Positions 8,161 through 16,737 of a stretch of 64,000 nucleotides of DNA are shown here, piece by piece (the stretch's first letter is position 1; each line of letters opens with the position of its first letter). The notes beneath the pieces are model-generated. The model did not search any database. It was not told the origin of the DNA and saw only the letters and a list, made by a program, of their open reading frames with translations. Made by a program: the position numbers and the translations under genes. Source of the stretch: Spartobacteria bacterium (GTDB taxonomy: Bacteria; Verrucomicrobiota; Verrucomicrobiia; Chthoniobacterales; UBA10450); NCBI GenBank assembly GCA_003169975.1, contig PNAA01000034.1, forward strand, positions 124,001 through 188,000, read 5' to 3'.

Positions 8161-9528
8161 ATGTCCGGCGCCGAGCGTTACACGCAGCTTCTCGCCACGG
8201 CGAAAGTTCGCGAGCGCCCGCTCTTTTCTCTCCCGCTCAATTTCACCGAGCTCGAGCTGCAGGCGCGCTGGTTCGCCGGCGATTTCGGGAGATCGTTCAT
8301 CGGCACGGCGGACGAGCAGATCGAGATCGTGCAGTTCGGCACCTGGAACCGCGAAGCCGGACCCGATTTTTCGGACGCGGCCGTCCGGATCGATCGCGGT
8401 GAAACCTTGCGCGGGAGCATCGAGTTCGATCTCGCCGACCGGAATTGGGAAGTGCACGGCCACGCGACCAATCCGGCCTTCGACGAAACTGTGCTGCACG
8501 TCTTTGTGGAGTCGGGCGAGCGCACGTTTTTCAGTCGCACAACAGCGAACCGTAATGTCCCACAGGTGCGGGTCGATCCGACGACGTTGCCGTCGGCGTT
8601 TTCCACCAATCTGCCGCTGGCCCGCCCGGGACGCTGTCACGCGCCGCTCCGCGGTTTGCCGGAGGAAAAAATTTGCAGTATTCTCGACGCCGCGGCGCAG
8701 TTTCGCCTGCAGCGCAAAACGCTTCGCTTGCAACGGCTGAGCGAGCTGCACGGCGACGACGAGGCGCTCTTTCAGGAACTGGCCGGCGCGCTCGGCTACA
8801 AGGAAAACAAACTGCCGTTCACCCTCCTCGCGCAGCGCCTTTCCCGCCAGGCTCTGCGCGCCCAGCCTAACGATATCGAAGCCGCTCTCTTCGGCGTCGC
8901 CGGATTTCTCGCGGCGCCGGACCTGGCGAAATTCGAGTCCGGTACGCGCCAATATCTGCGCGTCCTTTGGGACAAGTGGTGGCCGCGCCGCGCCGCCTTC
9001 GAGCGGCTCATTCTCCCGGCGCGCACCTGGTGCCTGCGCGGGACGCGACCGCTCAATCACCCCCAGCGCCGTCTCGCCGCGCTCGCGGGCATCGTCGCCT
9101 CCTGGCCGCAACTCGTCCGTTCGTTAGGCGAAAACGATCTCGTCCCGACACGAAAATTCTTTCTCGATCTCGCGCACCCTTACTGGAATTTCCATTACAC
9201 GCTCACTTCCGAGCCGGCGCCCGCGGAGATGGCCCTCGTCGGCGAAACGCGCATCACCGAAATTCTGGCGAACGTCGTCTTGCCTTTCCGCCAGCTGCGG
9301 GGCGGCGACGTCTGGCCAGATTACGCCCGGCTGCCCGCGCGCCTGACGAACCGCCGTCTCGAGACCGGCGCCGCGCGGCTTTTCGGCGACGACCCGCGCC
9401 GGCCGCGTTTTTTACGGACGGTGGCGCGGCAACAGGGATTGCTCCAGATCTACGAAGACTTTTGCTTGCAAGACGACTCCGACTGCGCGCAATGTCCCTT
9501 CCCCGAGCAGATGCAAAAATGGACGTGA
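8161..9528 (+). CDS. DUF2851 family protein
   Basis: From ATG at 8161 the protein is 455 aa; the frame stays open upstream to 8047 but overlaps the divergent promoter region. Family recognition rests on 'ELELQARWFAGDF', 'VQFGTWNREAGPDFSDAAV', 'GSIEFDLADRNWEVHGHATNPAFDETVLHV' and a C-terminal Cys cluster (CLQDDSDCAQCPFPEQ) that could bind a metal or Fe-S cluster. DUF2851 proteins occur mainly in Bacteroidota and Verrucomicrobiota and have no established function. The 3' end overlaps the pseudopilin start by 10 nt, so the two are probably co-transcribed. The antisense strand is open for more than 400 codons because of GC-rich codon bias; that is a shadow. Confidence 0.85.
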   Translation: MSGAERYTQLLATAKVRERPLFSLPLNFTELELQARWFAGDFGRSFIGTADEQIEIVQFGTWNREAGPDFSDAAVRIDRGETLRGSIEFDLADRNWEVHGHATNPAFDETVLHVFVESGERTFFSRTTANRNVPQVRVDPTTLPSAFSTNLPLARPGRCHAPLRGLPEEKICSILDAAAQFRLQRKTLRLQRLSELHGDDEALFQELAGALGYKENKLPFTLLAQRLSRQALRAQPNDIEAALFGVAGFLAAPDLAKFESGTRQYLRVLWDKWWPRRAAFERLILPARTWCLRGTRPLNHPQRRLAALAGIVASWPQLVRSLGENDLVPTRKFFLDLAHPYWNFHYTLTSEPAPAEMALVGETRITEILANVVLPFRQLRGGDVWPDYARLPARLTNRRLETGAARLFGDDPRRPRFLRTVARQQGLLQIYEDFCLQDDSDCAQCPFPEQMQKWT

Positions 9529-10232
9529 GGAACGGAAAACCGGGATTCGGGATTCGAGATTCGAGATTCGGCGGCGGCTTCACGTTGATCGAGCTGCTCG
9601 TGGTCATCACGGTCATCGCGATCCTGATGGCGCTGCTTTTCCCCGCCTTTAAAGGTGTGCAGGATCAGGCGAAGCGGACGCAGGCCAAGAACGATCTCAC
9701 GCAAATCGTGACGGCGGTGAATGCCTACTACACCGAATACGGCAAGATGCCGGTCGATGATACAAAGCAAGGAGTTGACACCCTCGTGGGCGACCCAAAC
9801 GGTAGTTATGATAACGCCTTTGTTTTCGACATCCTGCGAGCGATCGACGATTCGAATTGGAATTCGGGCAATAAGTACAACCCAAAGCAGATCACCTTTT
9901 TCAGCGGGGTTGATGCAAAAAGCGCGACGGCCCCTCGATCAGGATTCGCTACCCAGGATGCGACTGTGAATGGCGTTCCAATCAAGAAGGGCGGTTTGGT
10001 GGACCCATGGGGCGGCGAGTATCTGGTGAGCGTGGATAGCGACTACGACAACTGGACTCAGCAATTTTTCTCCTACACCGATCTGACCTATACCACCAAG
10101 ACGGGCGGGGCGGGACCCTGGCCAGCAGTGCAAGCGACAGCCACTGCGTCGAGCTGGGGCAAGGACGGCAAATTTGGTACTAATGGGGACTCAAAATACA
10201 ACGGTTCCGACGACGTTATTTCCTGGCAATGA
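9519..10232 (+). CDS. type II secretion/type IV pilin-like pseudopilin (GspG-like)
   Basis: From ATG at 9519 the protein is 237 aa. A 20-residue leader ends at the prepilin peptidase site GG/GFTLIELLVV, followed by the hydrophobic N-terminal helix (ITVIAILMALLFPAF). The rest is a globular domain with 'LTQIVTAVNAYYTEYGKMP' near the start and 'GLVDPWGGEYLVSVD', the Pro-Trp-Gly signature of GspG-type major pseudopilins. The leader codons contain four tandem copies of a 7-nt unit (9542-9569), which is unusual. It overlaps the DUF2851 gene. No secretion ATPase or secretin is in the window, so this is an orphan pseudopilin or part of a dispersed system. Confidence 0.88.
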   Translation: MDVRNGKPGFGIRDSRFGGGFTLIELLVVITVIAILMALLFPAFKGVQDQAKRTQAKNDLTQIVTAVNAYYTEYGKMPVDDTKQGVDTLVGDPNGSYDNAFVFDILRAIDDSNWNSGNKYNPKQITFFSGVDAKSATAPRSGFATQDATVNGVPIKKGGLVDPWGGEYLVSVDSDYDNWTQQFFSYTDLTYTTKTGGAGPWPAVQATATASSWGKDGKFGTNGDSKYNGSDDVISWQ

Positions 10233-10284
10233 TTTCCGCCGCTTGCCAATCACCGATCGCCGATCGAAATTCGAAAATTCTGCC

Positions 10285-10355
10285 GCGGGTGTAGTTCAAT
10301 GGTAGAACGGCAGCTTCCCAAGCTGCATACGGGGGTTCGATTCCCCTCACCCGCT
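10285..10355 (+). tRNA. tRNA-Gly (anticodon CCC)
   Basis: A complete cloverleaf is readable. The acceptor stem is GCGGGTG/CACCCGC, the D arm GTTC-AATGGTA-GAAC, and the anticodon stem GCAGC/GCTGC with loop TTCCCAA, giving anticodon CCC. The T arm is GGGGG-TTCGATT-CCCCT and the discriminator base is T. The 3' CCA is not encoded. The gene is 71 nt. Confidence 0.97.
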
Positions 10356-10426
10356 CATTTATTCGAAAAGCATTAGCAATCCAGATCCAAGGAACCAGAC
10401 ACGGCCCTCGGTTCGAAGAAAAGACG

Positions 10427-11107
10427 ATGTCCGAAGAACCCGAGTCGTTGCCGCCGCCTCTCCCCAGGGGCGTTCTACTGGATGGGTTGCTCCTCCGCGG
10501 CGACCCGGAAACGCGCCGGCAATTCCTGAAAAAAGTTGCCGGAACCGGCGTCGCAGTGACACTTGGTCCGCACTTGATCGCTCTGGCCTCCACCCCGACC
10601 GCGGACGGAGCGACGCCTCACGGTGCCACGAAGATGGTTGACGTTCAGCTCAAAATAAACGGCCGGGATTACCGCCTGCGGCTCGATCCGCGCACTTCCC
10701 TGCTCGATTTGCTGCGCGAACATTTGCAGCTCACCGGCTCAAAAAAAGGTTGCGACCACGGGCAGTGCGGCGCGTGCACCGTGCTCCTGAACGGCCGGCG
10801 CGTGAATTCCTGCCTCACCCTCGCCGTGATGCACGACGGCGAAGAGATCACCACGATCGAAGGCCTCGCCCAGGGCGACCAATTGCACCCGATGCAAGCA
10901 GCGTTCATCGAGCACGACGGGTTTCAATGCGGCTACTGTACGCCGGGCCAGATTTGTTCCGCCGTCGCCTGCCTGCAGGAAGGCCACGCGAAAGACGACG
11001 CGCAGATCCGCGAATGGATGAGCGGCAATCTCTGCCGCTGCGGCGCCTACCCGAATATCGTCGACGCGATCAAGCAGGCGCGGGACAAAATGGGAGGCAC
11101 CGCGTGA
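10427..11107 (+). CDS. paoA: aldehyde oxidoreductase, [2Fe-2S] subunit with Tat signal (PaoA-like)
   Basis: The 226 aa protein has a twin-arginine signal (RRQFLKKVAGTGVAV) around residues 30-45, which sends the folded complex to the periplasm. A plant-type ferredoxin domain follows (GCDHGQCGACTVLLNG and its downstream Cys), then the second [2Fe-2S] domain of the xanthine oxidase family (GFQCGYCTPGQI ... NLCRCGAYPNI). It is the first gene of a tight operon in the order Fe-S, FAD, molybdenum, XdhC, MocA, matching E. coli paoABCD (yagTSR-QP). The stop overlaps the next GTG start by 4 nt. The role is electron transfer from the molybdenum site to FAD. Confidence 0.93.
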   Translation: MSEEPESLPPPLPRGVLLDGLLLRGDPETRRQFLKKVAGTGVAVTLGPHLIALASTPTADGATPHGATKMVDVQLKINGRDYRLRLDPRTSLLDLLREHLQLTGSKKGCDHGQCGACTVLLNGRRVNSCLTLAVMHDGEEITTIEGLAQGDQLHPMQAAFIEHDGFQCGYCTPGQICSAVACLQEGHAKDDAQIREWMSGNLCRCGAYPNIVDAIKQARDKMGGTA

Positions 11108-12096
11108 ACCCATTCGATTATTCGCGCCCGCCCGACTGGCAAGCCGCGGTCAACAGCGTGGCAACTGATGCGCAGGCAAAGTTTCTCGGCGGCGGCACCA
11201 ACCTGATCGACTTGATGAAGATGGGGGTCGAAACGCCCGACCGCCTCGTCGACATCAATCGGCTGCCGCTCGCGCAAGTGGAGGAATTGCCGGGCAATAC
11301 TGGAATCCGGATCGGCGCGCTGGTGCGCAATTCGGACCTCGCCGAGCACCCGCTCATCACCGCGCGCTACCCGGTCCTGAGCGAGGCGCTGCTTTCCGGC
11401 GCGAGCCCGCAACTGCGCAACCTCGCGACCACCGGCGGCAACCTGCTCCAGCGGACGCGTTGCTATTATTTTTACGACCCGGCCTTCCCGATGTGCAATA
11501 AACGCAATCCCGGGAGCGGCTGCGGCGCGCTCGAGGGCTACAACCGCATCCACGCCATCCTCGGCCAGAGCGAGCAATGCATCGCCACCCATCCGAGCGA
11601 CATGTGCGTCGCGCTCGCCATGCTCGACGCGGTCGTGCGGGTGCAGGGACCGGCCGGCGAGCGCGCCATCCCGATCGCCAATTTTCACCGGCTCCCCGGG
11701 ATTACGCCCAACGTCGACACGAATCTTCAGACTAACGAACTCATCACGGCGGTCGATCTGCCGGCCATCCCGTTCGCAACTCGCTCGCATTATTTGAAAG
11801 TGCGCGACCGGGCGAGCTACGCCTTTGCCCTCGTCAGCGTGGCCGCGGCCTTGGAACTCGAGAATGGGATGATCAAATCGGCGCGGATCGCGCTCGGCGG
11901 CGTCGCCCACAAACCGTGGCGGGCGGCGAAAGCCGAGCAGGCGCTGGCCGGAAAAAAAGTGGAGGCCGCGGCCTTCAGCGCCGCGGCGGACGCCGAACTG
12001 GCCGCCGCGAAGGGCTATCAATACAACTCCTTTAAAATCGAATTGGCGAAACGCGCCATCGTGCAGGCGCTGACGACCGTCGCCGCCTTGCCCTAA
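11104..12096 (+). CDS. paoB: aldehyde oxidoreductase, FAD-binding subunit (PaoB-like)
   Basis: The gene starts at GTG 11104, overlapping the paoA stop as GTGA, and encodes 330 aa. The FAD-binding PCMH fold is marked by 'KFLGGGTNLIDLMKMGVE', 'LRNLATTGGNLLQRTRC' and 'CIATHPSDMCVALAML'. The Cys-rich insertion CYYFYD..FPMCNKRNPGSGC carries the extra [4Fe-4S] cluster typical of PaoB rather than of xanthine dehydrogenase FAD subunits. The C-terminal CO_deh_flav_C domain is present (IALGGVAHKPWRA). It links the small Fe-S subunit to the catalytic subunit 5 nt downstream. Confidence 0.93.
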   Translation: MNPFDYSRPPDWQAAVNSVATDAQAKFLGGGTNLIDLMKMGVETPDRLVDINRLPLAQVEELPGNTGIRIGALVRNSDLAEHPLITARYPVLSEALLSGASPQLRNLATTGGNLLQRTRCYYFYDPAFPMCNKRNPGSGCGALEGYNRIHAILGQSEQCIATHPSDMCVALAMLDAVVRVQGPAGERAIPIANFHRLPGITPNVDTNLQTNELITAVDLPAIPFATRSHYLKVRDRASYAFALVSVAAALELENGMIKSARIALGGVAHKPWRAAKAEQALAGKKVEAAAFSAAADAELAAAKGYQYNSFKIELAKRAIVQALTTVAALP

Positions 12097-12101
12097 CGAT
12101 T

Positions 12102-14360
12102 ATGGCGAATAGCAACATTCTCGGCCCAGCCCGTAGCCGCGTTGATGGGCCCCTCAAAGTGACCGGCTACGCCAAGTATGCCGTGGAATTCGAGATCCCG
12201 AAGTGCGCTTACGCCTGGCCGGTCGAAAGCAACATCGCGAAGGGCAAAATCACGGCGATCGATATCAAAGCCGCGCAGACTTCTCCCGGTGTGCTTGCTG
12301 TTCTGACCCATCAAAACGCGTCGAAAATGGCGGACGCCAAAGGCCTTTTTGAGGAGTTCGCAGAAGCCCATGGGGAAGATATGAGCCAGGGGATTCGCAA
12401 CGAGCAGCGCGCGCCACTGGCGGACGACGAAATCCATTATGCCGGCCAATATGTGGCGCTGGTTGTCGCGCAGACAATCGAGCAGGCGCGCCACGCGGCG
12501 TCGCTAGTCAGGGTTAGCTACGCGCCGGAATTGCCGATCCTCACGATGGAGGATGCCAGCAAGGCGAAAAAACCGAAAAAGAAGCAGGACGAGACCATCC
12601 AGTTGCGCAAGGGCAACGTCGAGCCGGCCCTGGCCAATCAAAACATCATCCGCTTGCACGAGACCTACAGCACGCCGACCGAAACGCACAACCCGATCGA
12701 GACCTCCGGGACGATCGCGGCCTGGGAAGGCGACGACAAGTTGACCGTTTGGGACTCGACCCAGTTCGTCAAAGGCGTGCAGAGCATCCTCGCCCGCAGC
12801 TACGGATTAAAGATCGAAAACGTGCGCGTCATCTGCCCGTTTGTCGGCGGCGCGTTTGGCTGCAAAGGCGCGCTCTGGCCGCACGTCCTGCTCGCCACCA
12901 TGGCGGCGAGGGCGACGCGCGTGCCGGTCAAATTCCACCTCCCGCGCAAGGCCATGTTCACCGGCACCGGTCATCGCACTCCGACCAGCCAAACGATTTC
13001 GCTCGCCGCCACTTCGAACGGCAAATTGCAGGCCATCAAACACGTCACCGGCACGCTCACTTCACCGGTTGGGGAATTCGTCGAAGTCTGCGGCGCGCGC
13101 TCGACCGGCGTGATGTACGCAAGCGAAACGATCCGAGTGGAGGAAACGGTTTATCCGGTCAACGTCGCCACGCCCACTTTCATGCGCGCGCCCGGCGAAT
13201 GCCCGGGGGTCTACGCGCTCGAATGCGCGCTCGATGAGTTGTCCTACCTCCTGCAGATGGACCCGGTGGAGCTTCGCCTAATGAACCACGCCGCCAATCA
13301 TCCGATCAGGGACGTGCCCTTCAGCGCCAAGCATCTGAAGGAAGCCTACCAACTTGGCGCGGAAAAATTCGGCTGGTCGAAACGCAATCCGCAAACCGGG
13401 CAGATGCGCGATGGAAACCTGCTCGTCGGCTGGGGAATGGCGACGGCCACTTATCCGGCGCATAAGATGTCGGCCGCGGCGAAGGCGATCCTGCACGTCG
13501 ACGGGCGCGCGACCGTGCAATGCGCGACCCACGATCTCGGCACCGGCGCCTACACCGCCTTCACCCAGATTTCGTCCGAGCAACTCGGCGTGCCCTTCGA
13601 GCAAGTCACCTTCGAGCTCGGCAAATCGGATTACCCGTTCGGGCCGGTGGCCGGCGGCTCCAACTCCACCGGGACGGTCGGGACCGCGATCCACGAGGTC
13701 GCGCAGTTGCTGCACAGGGCGCTCGCCGAGCTGGCGGTGAAGGATGCCAGGTCGCCGCTCCACGGATCCCGGCCTAACGACATCGCGATGGTCGCGCCGG
13801 GCCGGATCGCCTTGCGGAAAAATCCCGTCACCTCCGACAGCTTCACCGACATCCTGCAGCGCGCGGGCCGGGATTCGATCACGGTCGAGAGCGAGCTGAA
13901 GGATCCGGAGGAAAACGAGAAGCTGGCCTTTCAATCCTGGGGCGCGCATTTCTGCGAAGTGAAAATCGACTCGCTCCTGCCACGCGTGCAGGTGACGCGC
14001 GTCGTCAGCGTGATGAATTGCGGACGCATCGTGAACGCCAAAACGGCCCGCAGCCAGATCATCGGCGGGGTCGTGATGGGCATCGGCATGGCGCTGACCG
14101 AGGAAACCGCCTACGATCCGAAGACGGGATTGCCGGCCATCGCCAACCTGGCGGACTATCACGTGCCGACGAACGCCGATGTTCCGCCGATCGAGGTCTA
14201 TTTCGTGGGCGAGCCGGATTACGCCTTCAATCCCATCGGCGCGCGCGGCATGGGGGAGATTGGGATTACCGGCATCGCGGCGGCGGTGGCGAACGCGGTC
14301 TATCACGCCACCGGGAAACGGGTGCGCGATCTGCCGATCACGCCGGATAAGTTGATCTAG
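12102..14360 (+). CDS. paoC: aldehyde oxidoreductase, molybdopterin-binding catalytic subunit (PaoC-like)
   Basis: The 752 aa protein is close to the length of E. coli PaoC (732). Family signatures run in order: 'SRVDGPLKVTGYAKYAVEF' at the N-terminus, the moco-binding 'FVGGAFGCKGALWPH', 'TPTFMRAPGECPG', 'VAGGSNSTGTVG', and the C-terminal 'NPIGARGMGEIGITGIAAA' with the catalytic glutamate in GMGE. The last residues 'RVRDLPITPDKL' are the usual family ending. It hydroxylates aldehydes or heterocycles at a Mo-cytosine-dinucleotide cofactor, and the adjacent XdhC and MocA genes fit cofactor loading. The true substrate is unknown; aromatic aldehydes are likely by analogy. Confidence 0.94.
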   Translation: MANSNILGPARSRVDGPLKVTGYAKYAVEFEIPKCAYAWPVESNIAKGKITAIDIKAAQTSPGVLAVLTHQNASKMADAKGLFEEFAEAHGEDMSQGIRNEQRAPLADDEIHYAGQYVALVVAQTIEQARHAASLVRVSYAPELPILTMEDASKAKKPKKKQDETIQLRKGNVEPALANQNIIRLHETYSTPTETHNPIETSGTIAAWEGDDKLTVWDSTQFVKGVQSILARSYGLKIENVRVICPFVGGAFGCKGALWPHVLLATMAARATRVPVKFHLPRKAMFTGTGHRTPTSQTISLAATSNGKLQAIKHVTGTLTSPVGEFVEVCGARSTGVMYASETIRVEETVYPVNVATPTFMRAPGECPGVYALECALDELSYLLQMDPVELRLMNHAANHPIRDVPFSAKHLKEAYQLGAEKFGWSKRNPQTGQMRDGNLLVGWGMATATYPAHKMSAAAKAILHVDGRATVQCATHDLGTGAYTAFTQISSEQLGVPFEQVTFELGKSDYPFGPVAGGSNSTGTVGTAIHEVAQLLHRALAELAVKDARSPLHGSRPNDIAMVAPGRIALRKNPVTSDSFTDILQRAGRDSITVESELKDPEENEKLAFQSWGAHFCEVKIDSLLPRVQVTRVVSVMNCGRIVNAKTARSQIIGGVVMGIGMALTEETAYDPKTGLPAIANLADYHVPTNADVPPIEVYFVGEPDYAFNPIGARGMGEIGITGIAAAVANAVYHATGKRVRDLPITPDKLI

Positions 14361-14386
14361 GAATCGTGCACAGCGCCAGCTCTTTC

Positions 14387-14519
14387 CCGGTAGCGCACGC
14401 GTCTCGCGTGCCGGCGATGGCGTCCTCGCCATCGCGGACTTTCTCGCGCGCAACGCTTAAAGAAAAAGCCTGTTTCGGCGAGGACACCGAAACCAGCACG
14501 CGAGACGCGTGCGCTACCC
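14387..14519. repeat. intergenic palindromic element with nested hairpins
   Basis: Perfect 23-bp inverted ends, opening GGTAGCGCACGCG and closing CGCGTGCGCTACC, bracket two inner hairpins (GCGATGG/CCATCGC and TTTCGG/CCGAAA). The right half recurs at 22951-22996 (TTTCGG, CCGAAAC, then CACGCGAGACGCG). This marks a dispersed REP/MITE-like family without a coding sequence. It fills the gap between paoC and the xdhC-like gene inside the operon. Confidence 0.8.
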
Positions 14520-14539
14520 GGAACTGAACGCGCAACAAC

Positions 14540-15445
14540 GTGAAGGAAATCGAGGACATCATCCGTGCCTTTGCACAACAGCGCGATCAGCTTTTTGCCC
14601 TCGCCACACTCGTTAGGGCGCGCGGCTCCAGTTATCGCCGGCCGGGCGCGCGGATGCTAGTCGCCCCGGATGGCCGCATGGTCGGAGCGTTGAGCGGCGG
14701 CTGTCTGGAGGAAGAAGTTGCTTTGCGCGCACGGGAAGTGATCGCCACCGGCGCCCCCGTCCTGCTCCGCTTTGACACGCGGCTCCGCTACGGATGCAAC
14801 GGTACCATCGACATTTTCGTCGAGAAGCTGCGTCCGGAGTTGGTCGCCTTACTGGCCGCCGCGCAGCGCGCTCGGCAGCCCTGTCTGGTCGCGACTGTTT
14901 TTCAGGGCGATACTTCGTTAGGCAGCCGCATTCTGGCCTCTCCGGACGACGCATCGCCTGGCGCGTTTCTGCAGACGATTCGGCCGCCCTGGCAACTGCT
15001 GCTCATCGGGGAAGGACCGGACAGCGCGCCGCTCCGCGCGCTTGCCACCACCCTCGGCTGGAAGGTGATCGAAGCCGAAGACGCGCCCTCTTTGCCTAAC
15101 GAATTCGACAAATGGACGGCGGCGGTCGTGAAGACGCACAACTACGGGCGCGACTACGCCGCGCTCGAGAAGCTGCTTCCGCTCGGCCTGCCATATCTCG
15201 CTCTGCTCGGTCCGCGCCGCCGACGCGATCAACTGCTGTACACCCTGCTCGAGGCCGGCGTCATCGTGCGCTCGGAACTATTTTCTCCCGCCGGACTCGA
15301 CCTCGGCGCGGAATCGCCGGAGGAAATCGCGCTCGCCATCGTGGCGGAGATTCAGGCGACTTTCTCGGCGGCCGCGGGTGAGTCGCTGCGCGACCGAAAG
15401 ATCCCGATTCATTTCGCCTCCGAGTTCGCCGCCGCGCTGACGTGA
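14540..15445 (+). CDS. paoD: XdhC/CoxI-family molybdenum cofactor insertion protein (PaoD-like)
   Basis: The gene starts at GTG 14540 and encodes 301 aa. The N-terminal XdhC_CoxI domain is marked by 'LATLVRARGSSYRRPGARM', 'SGGCLEEEV' and 'RYGCNGTIDIF'. A C-terminal Rossmann XdhC_C domain follows (LLIGEGPDSAPLRALATTLGW ... ALLGPRRRRDQL). The family binds the molybdenum cofactor, protects or sulfurates it, and inserts it into xanthine-oxidase-type enzymes. It lies directly after the catalytic subunit, separated by a palindromic repeat, and overlaps the next gene by 4 nt. Confidence 0.93.
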   Translation: MKEIEDIIRAFAQQRDQLFALATLVRARGSSYRRPGARMLVAPDGRMVGALSGGCLEEEVALRAREVIATGAPVLLRFDTRLRYGCNGTIDIFVEKLRPELVALLAAAQRARQPCLVATVFQGDTSLGSRILASPDDASPGAFLQTIRPPWQLLLIGEGPDSAPLRALATTLGWKVIEAEDAPSLPNEFDKWTAAVVKTHNYGRDYAALEKLLPLGLPYLALLGPRRRRDQLLYTLLEAGVIVRSELFSPAGLDLGAESPEEIALAIVAEIQATFSAAAGESLRDRKIPIHFASEFAAALT

Positions 15446-16020
15446 AGATCGGTGCCGTCGTCCTCGCCGCCGGCGGGTCGGCACGGCTCGGGCAACCGAA
15501 GCAACTGTTGCGCTACCGCGGCGAGACTCTCGTTAGGCGCGCGGCCCGGGCGGCGCTCGACGCGGGCTGTGCGCCGGTCGCAGTCGTTGTGGGACCCGAG
15601 CGCACTAAGACCGCCGCTGTCTTGCGCGACCTGGCGGTCATCATTTTGCCTAACGAATCCTGGCAGCGCGGAATGGGCACATCGATTCGCGCCGGAGTGG
15701 AGGCACTGCAGGACTGCGACGCGCTCACTATCCTGGCCTGCGACCAGCCCCACGTGGATTCAACCCTGATTCGCCGGCTCCTTGCCCAGCATGAGCAGAC
15801 ACAGAAACCGATGGTCGCGTCCGCCTATGCCGGCACGCTCGGCGTGCCGGCGCTTTTCGCGCGGACTTGCTTCGACCAACTGCTTTCGTTAGGCGCGGAA
15901 CAGGGCGCCAAAGCGCTCCTGACCGTCCAGCCTAACGATATCGCGCAGGTCGATTTCCCCGAGGGCGCGGTCGATATCGACACGCCGGCAGATTGGGAAC
16001 GCCTTGCTTTCAAGAACTGA
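15442..16020 (+). CDS. mocA: MocA/MobA-like nucleotidyltransferase (molybdenum cofactor cytidylyltransferase)
   Basis: The gene starts at GTG 15442 (GTGA overlap) and encodes 192 aa. It has the nucleotidyltransferase signature 'VVLAAGGSARLGQPKQLL' with the GGSxRxGxPK NTP loop, then 'LACDQPHVDSTLI', the metal-binding Asp region, and 'YAGTLGVPALFAR'. The ending 'VDIDTPADWERL' matches MocA proteins. It probably converts Mo-molybdopterin to the CMP form needed by PaoC-type enzymes, which is the expected last step of this operon. Four exact copies of the TCGTTAGGC motif lie within its 579 nt, the highest density in the window. Confidence 0.92.
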   Translation: MKIGAVVLAAGGSARLGQPKQLLRYRGETLVRRAARAALDAGCAPVAVVVGPERTKTAAVLRDLAVIILPNESWQRGMGTSIRAGVEALQDCDALTILACDQPHVDSTLIRRLLAQHEQTQKPMVASAYAGTLGVPALFARTCFDQLLSLGAEQGAKALLTVQPNDIAQVDFPEGAVDIDTPADWERLAFKN

Positions 16021-16063
16021 TGAAGATGAGGCCAACGGTTCCGGAAACGAGTTAGCGGATTGA

Positions 16064-16480
16064 TCAAAAGCCTTCGACCTGGAAATTCTCGCTGCGCGCC
16101 CCAACCGCGAGAGCGCTATCGTGCGTGAGAAAGGTCAAATCGATCGCGCCCGCTTCGCCGAGCCAGAGGGCGGTCGCGAGATGGAGCGCATCCAGGGTTC
16201 CCACGGCGGTGCGGAAGGACTGCGCGGCGCGGTTTAGGATGGCGGGATTGAGGGCCACGAATTCCACCACATCGAAGATGGCGTGCGCGTCACGGATCAG
16301 ATCGGCGACGTGCTTGTCTGCCACCACGCCGGTCAGCCGCATCCGATCGATCGTCCGGAGGGTTTCGACCCGGAGCAGAACGCTGGCGTAGGCGTGTTCC
16401 CAAGTCGCCCAGCCGGCGAGTGGCGCCGACTCTCGCCGCAACCGGCGCAAAACGACCGAGGAGTCCAGGTAGACGTTCAT
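16064..16480 (-). CDS. PIN-domain toxin (VapC-like)
   Basis: From ATG at 16480 the protein is 138 aa. The start was chosen because it overlaps the antitoxin stop by 4 nt and begins directly with the PIN core 'MNVYLDSSVVLRRL', where the first acidic residue (Asp) coordinates Mg2+. Further acidic positions are in 'RVETLRTIDRM', 'TLDALHLATALW' and 'FLTHDSALA'. VapC-type toxins are Mg2+-dependent RNases that cleave tRNA or rRNA. The pair sits as a separate minus-strand unit after the plus-strand pao operon. Confidence 0.92.
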   Translation of the reverse strand: MNVYLDSSVVLRRLRRESAPLAGWATWEHAYASVLLRVETLRTIDRMRLTGVVADKHVADLIRDAHAIFDVVEFVALNPAILNRAAQSFRTAVGTLDALHLATALWLGEAGAIDLTFLTHDSALAVGARSENFQVEGF

Positions 16481-16731
16481 CGCCGACGGCGGTCTTCGAG
16501 AAGATATTCCACCGGATCGAACTTTAGCCTGGTGCCTTTTATCTTTCTCAGGGACGAGATTGGGCGGATGGCAGGCGCGGCGATTTCGCGGGCCGCAGGC
16601 GATTTCTCGAGAGGTAGCAGGCGGGCGACTGGATGCTGATGAGAGGTGACGATGATCTCCTGTCCCTTCTGCACCGCTTCCAGATATTGGCTGAGCTTGC
16701 TTTTCAAAGTGGCTACGCTGACCCTTTCCAT
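16477..16731 (-). CDS. Phd/YefM-family antitoxin
   Basis: The 84 aa protein has the Phd/YefM N-terminal fold 'VSVATLKSKLSQYLEAVQKGQEIIVTSHQHPVARLLPL' (beta hairpin plus DNA-binding helices). The Arg-rich flexible C-terminus (LLEDRRRR) would wrap the PIN toxin. It is the first gene of the pair and overlaps the toxin by 4 nt. A palindrome lies over the promoter immediately upstream, consistent with autoregulation by the complex. Confidence 0.9.
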   Translation of the reverse strand: MERVSVATLKSKLSQYLEAVQKGQEIIVTSHQHPVARLLPLEKSPAAREIAAPAIRPISSLRKIKGTRLKFDPVEYLLEDRRRR

Positions 16732-16737
16732 GACTTA

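Noticed and set aside
7798-9111. Long minus-strand open frame (over 400 codons) antisense to the DUF2851 gene
   Set aside because: It mirrors the codon bias of the plus-strand gene, has no recognisable domain and is rich in Arg/Glu/Ala as GC-rich shadows are.
11047-12021. Minus-strand open frame antisense to the FAD subunit gene, and a similar one at 13278-14453
   Set aside because: They lie opposite well-supported pao genes and contain no motif; these are shadows.
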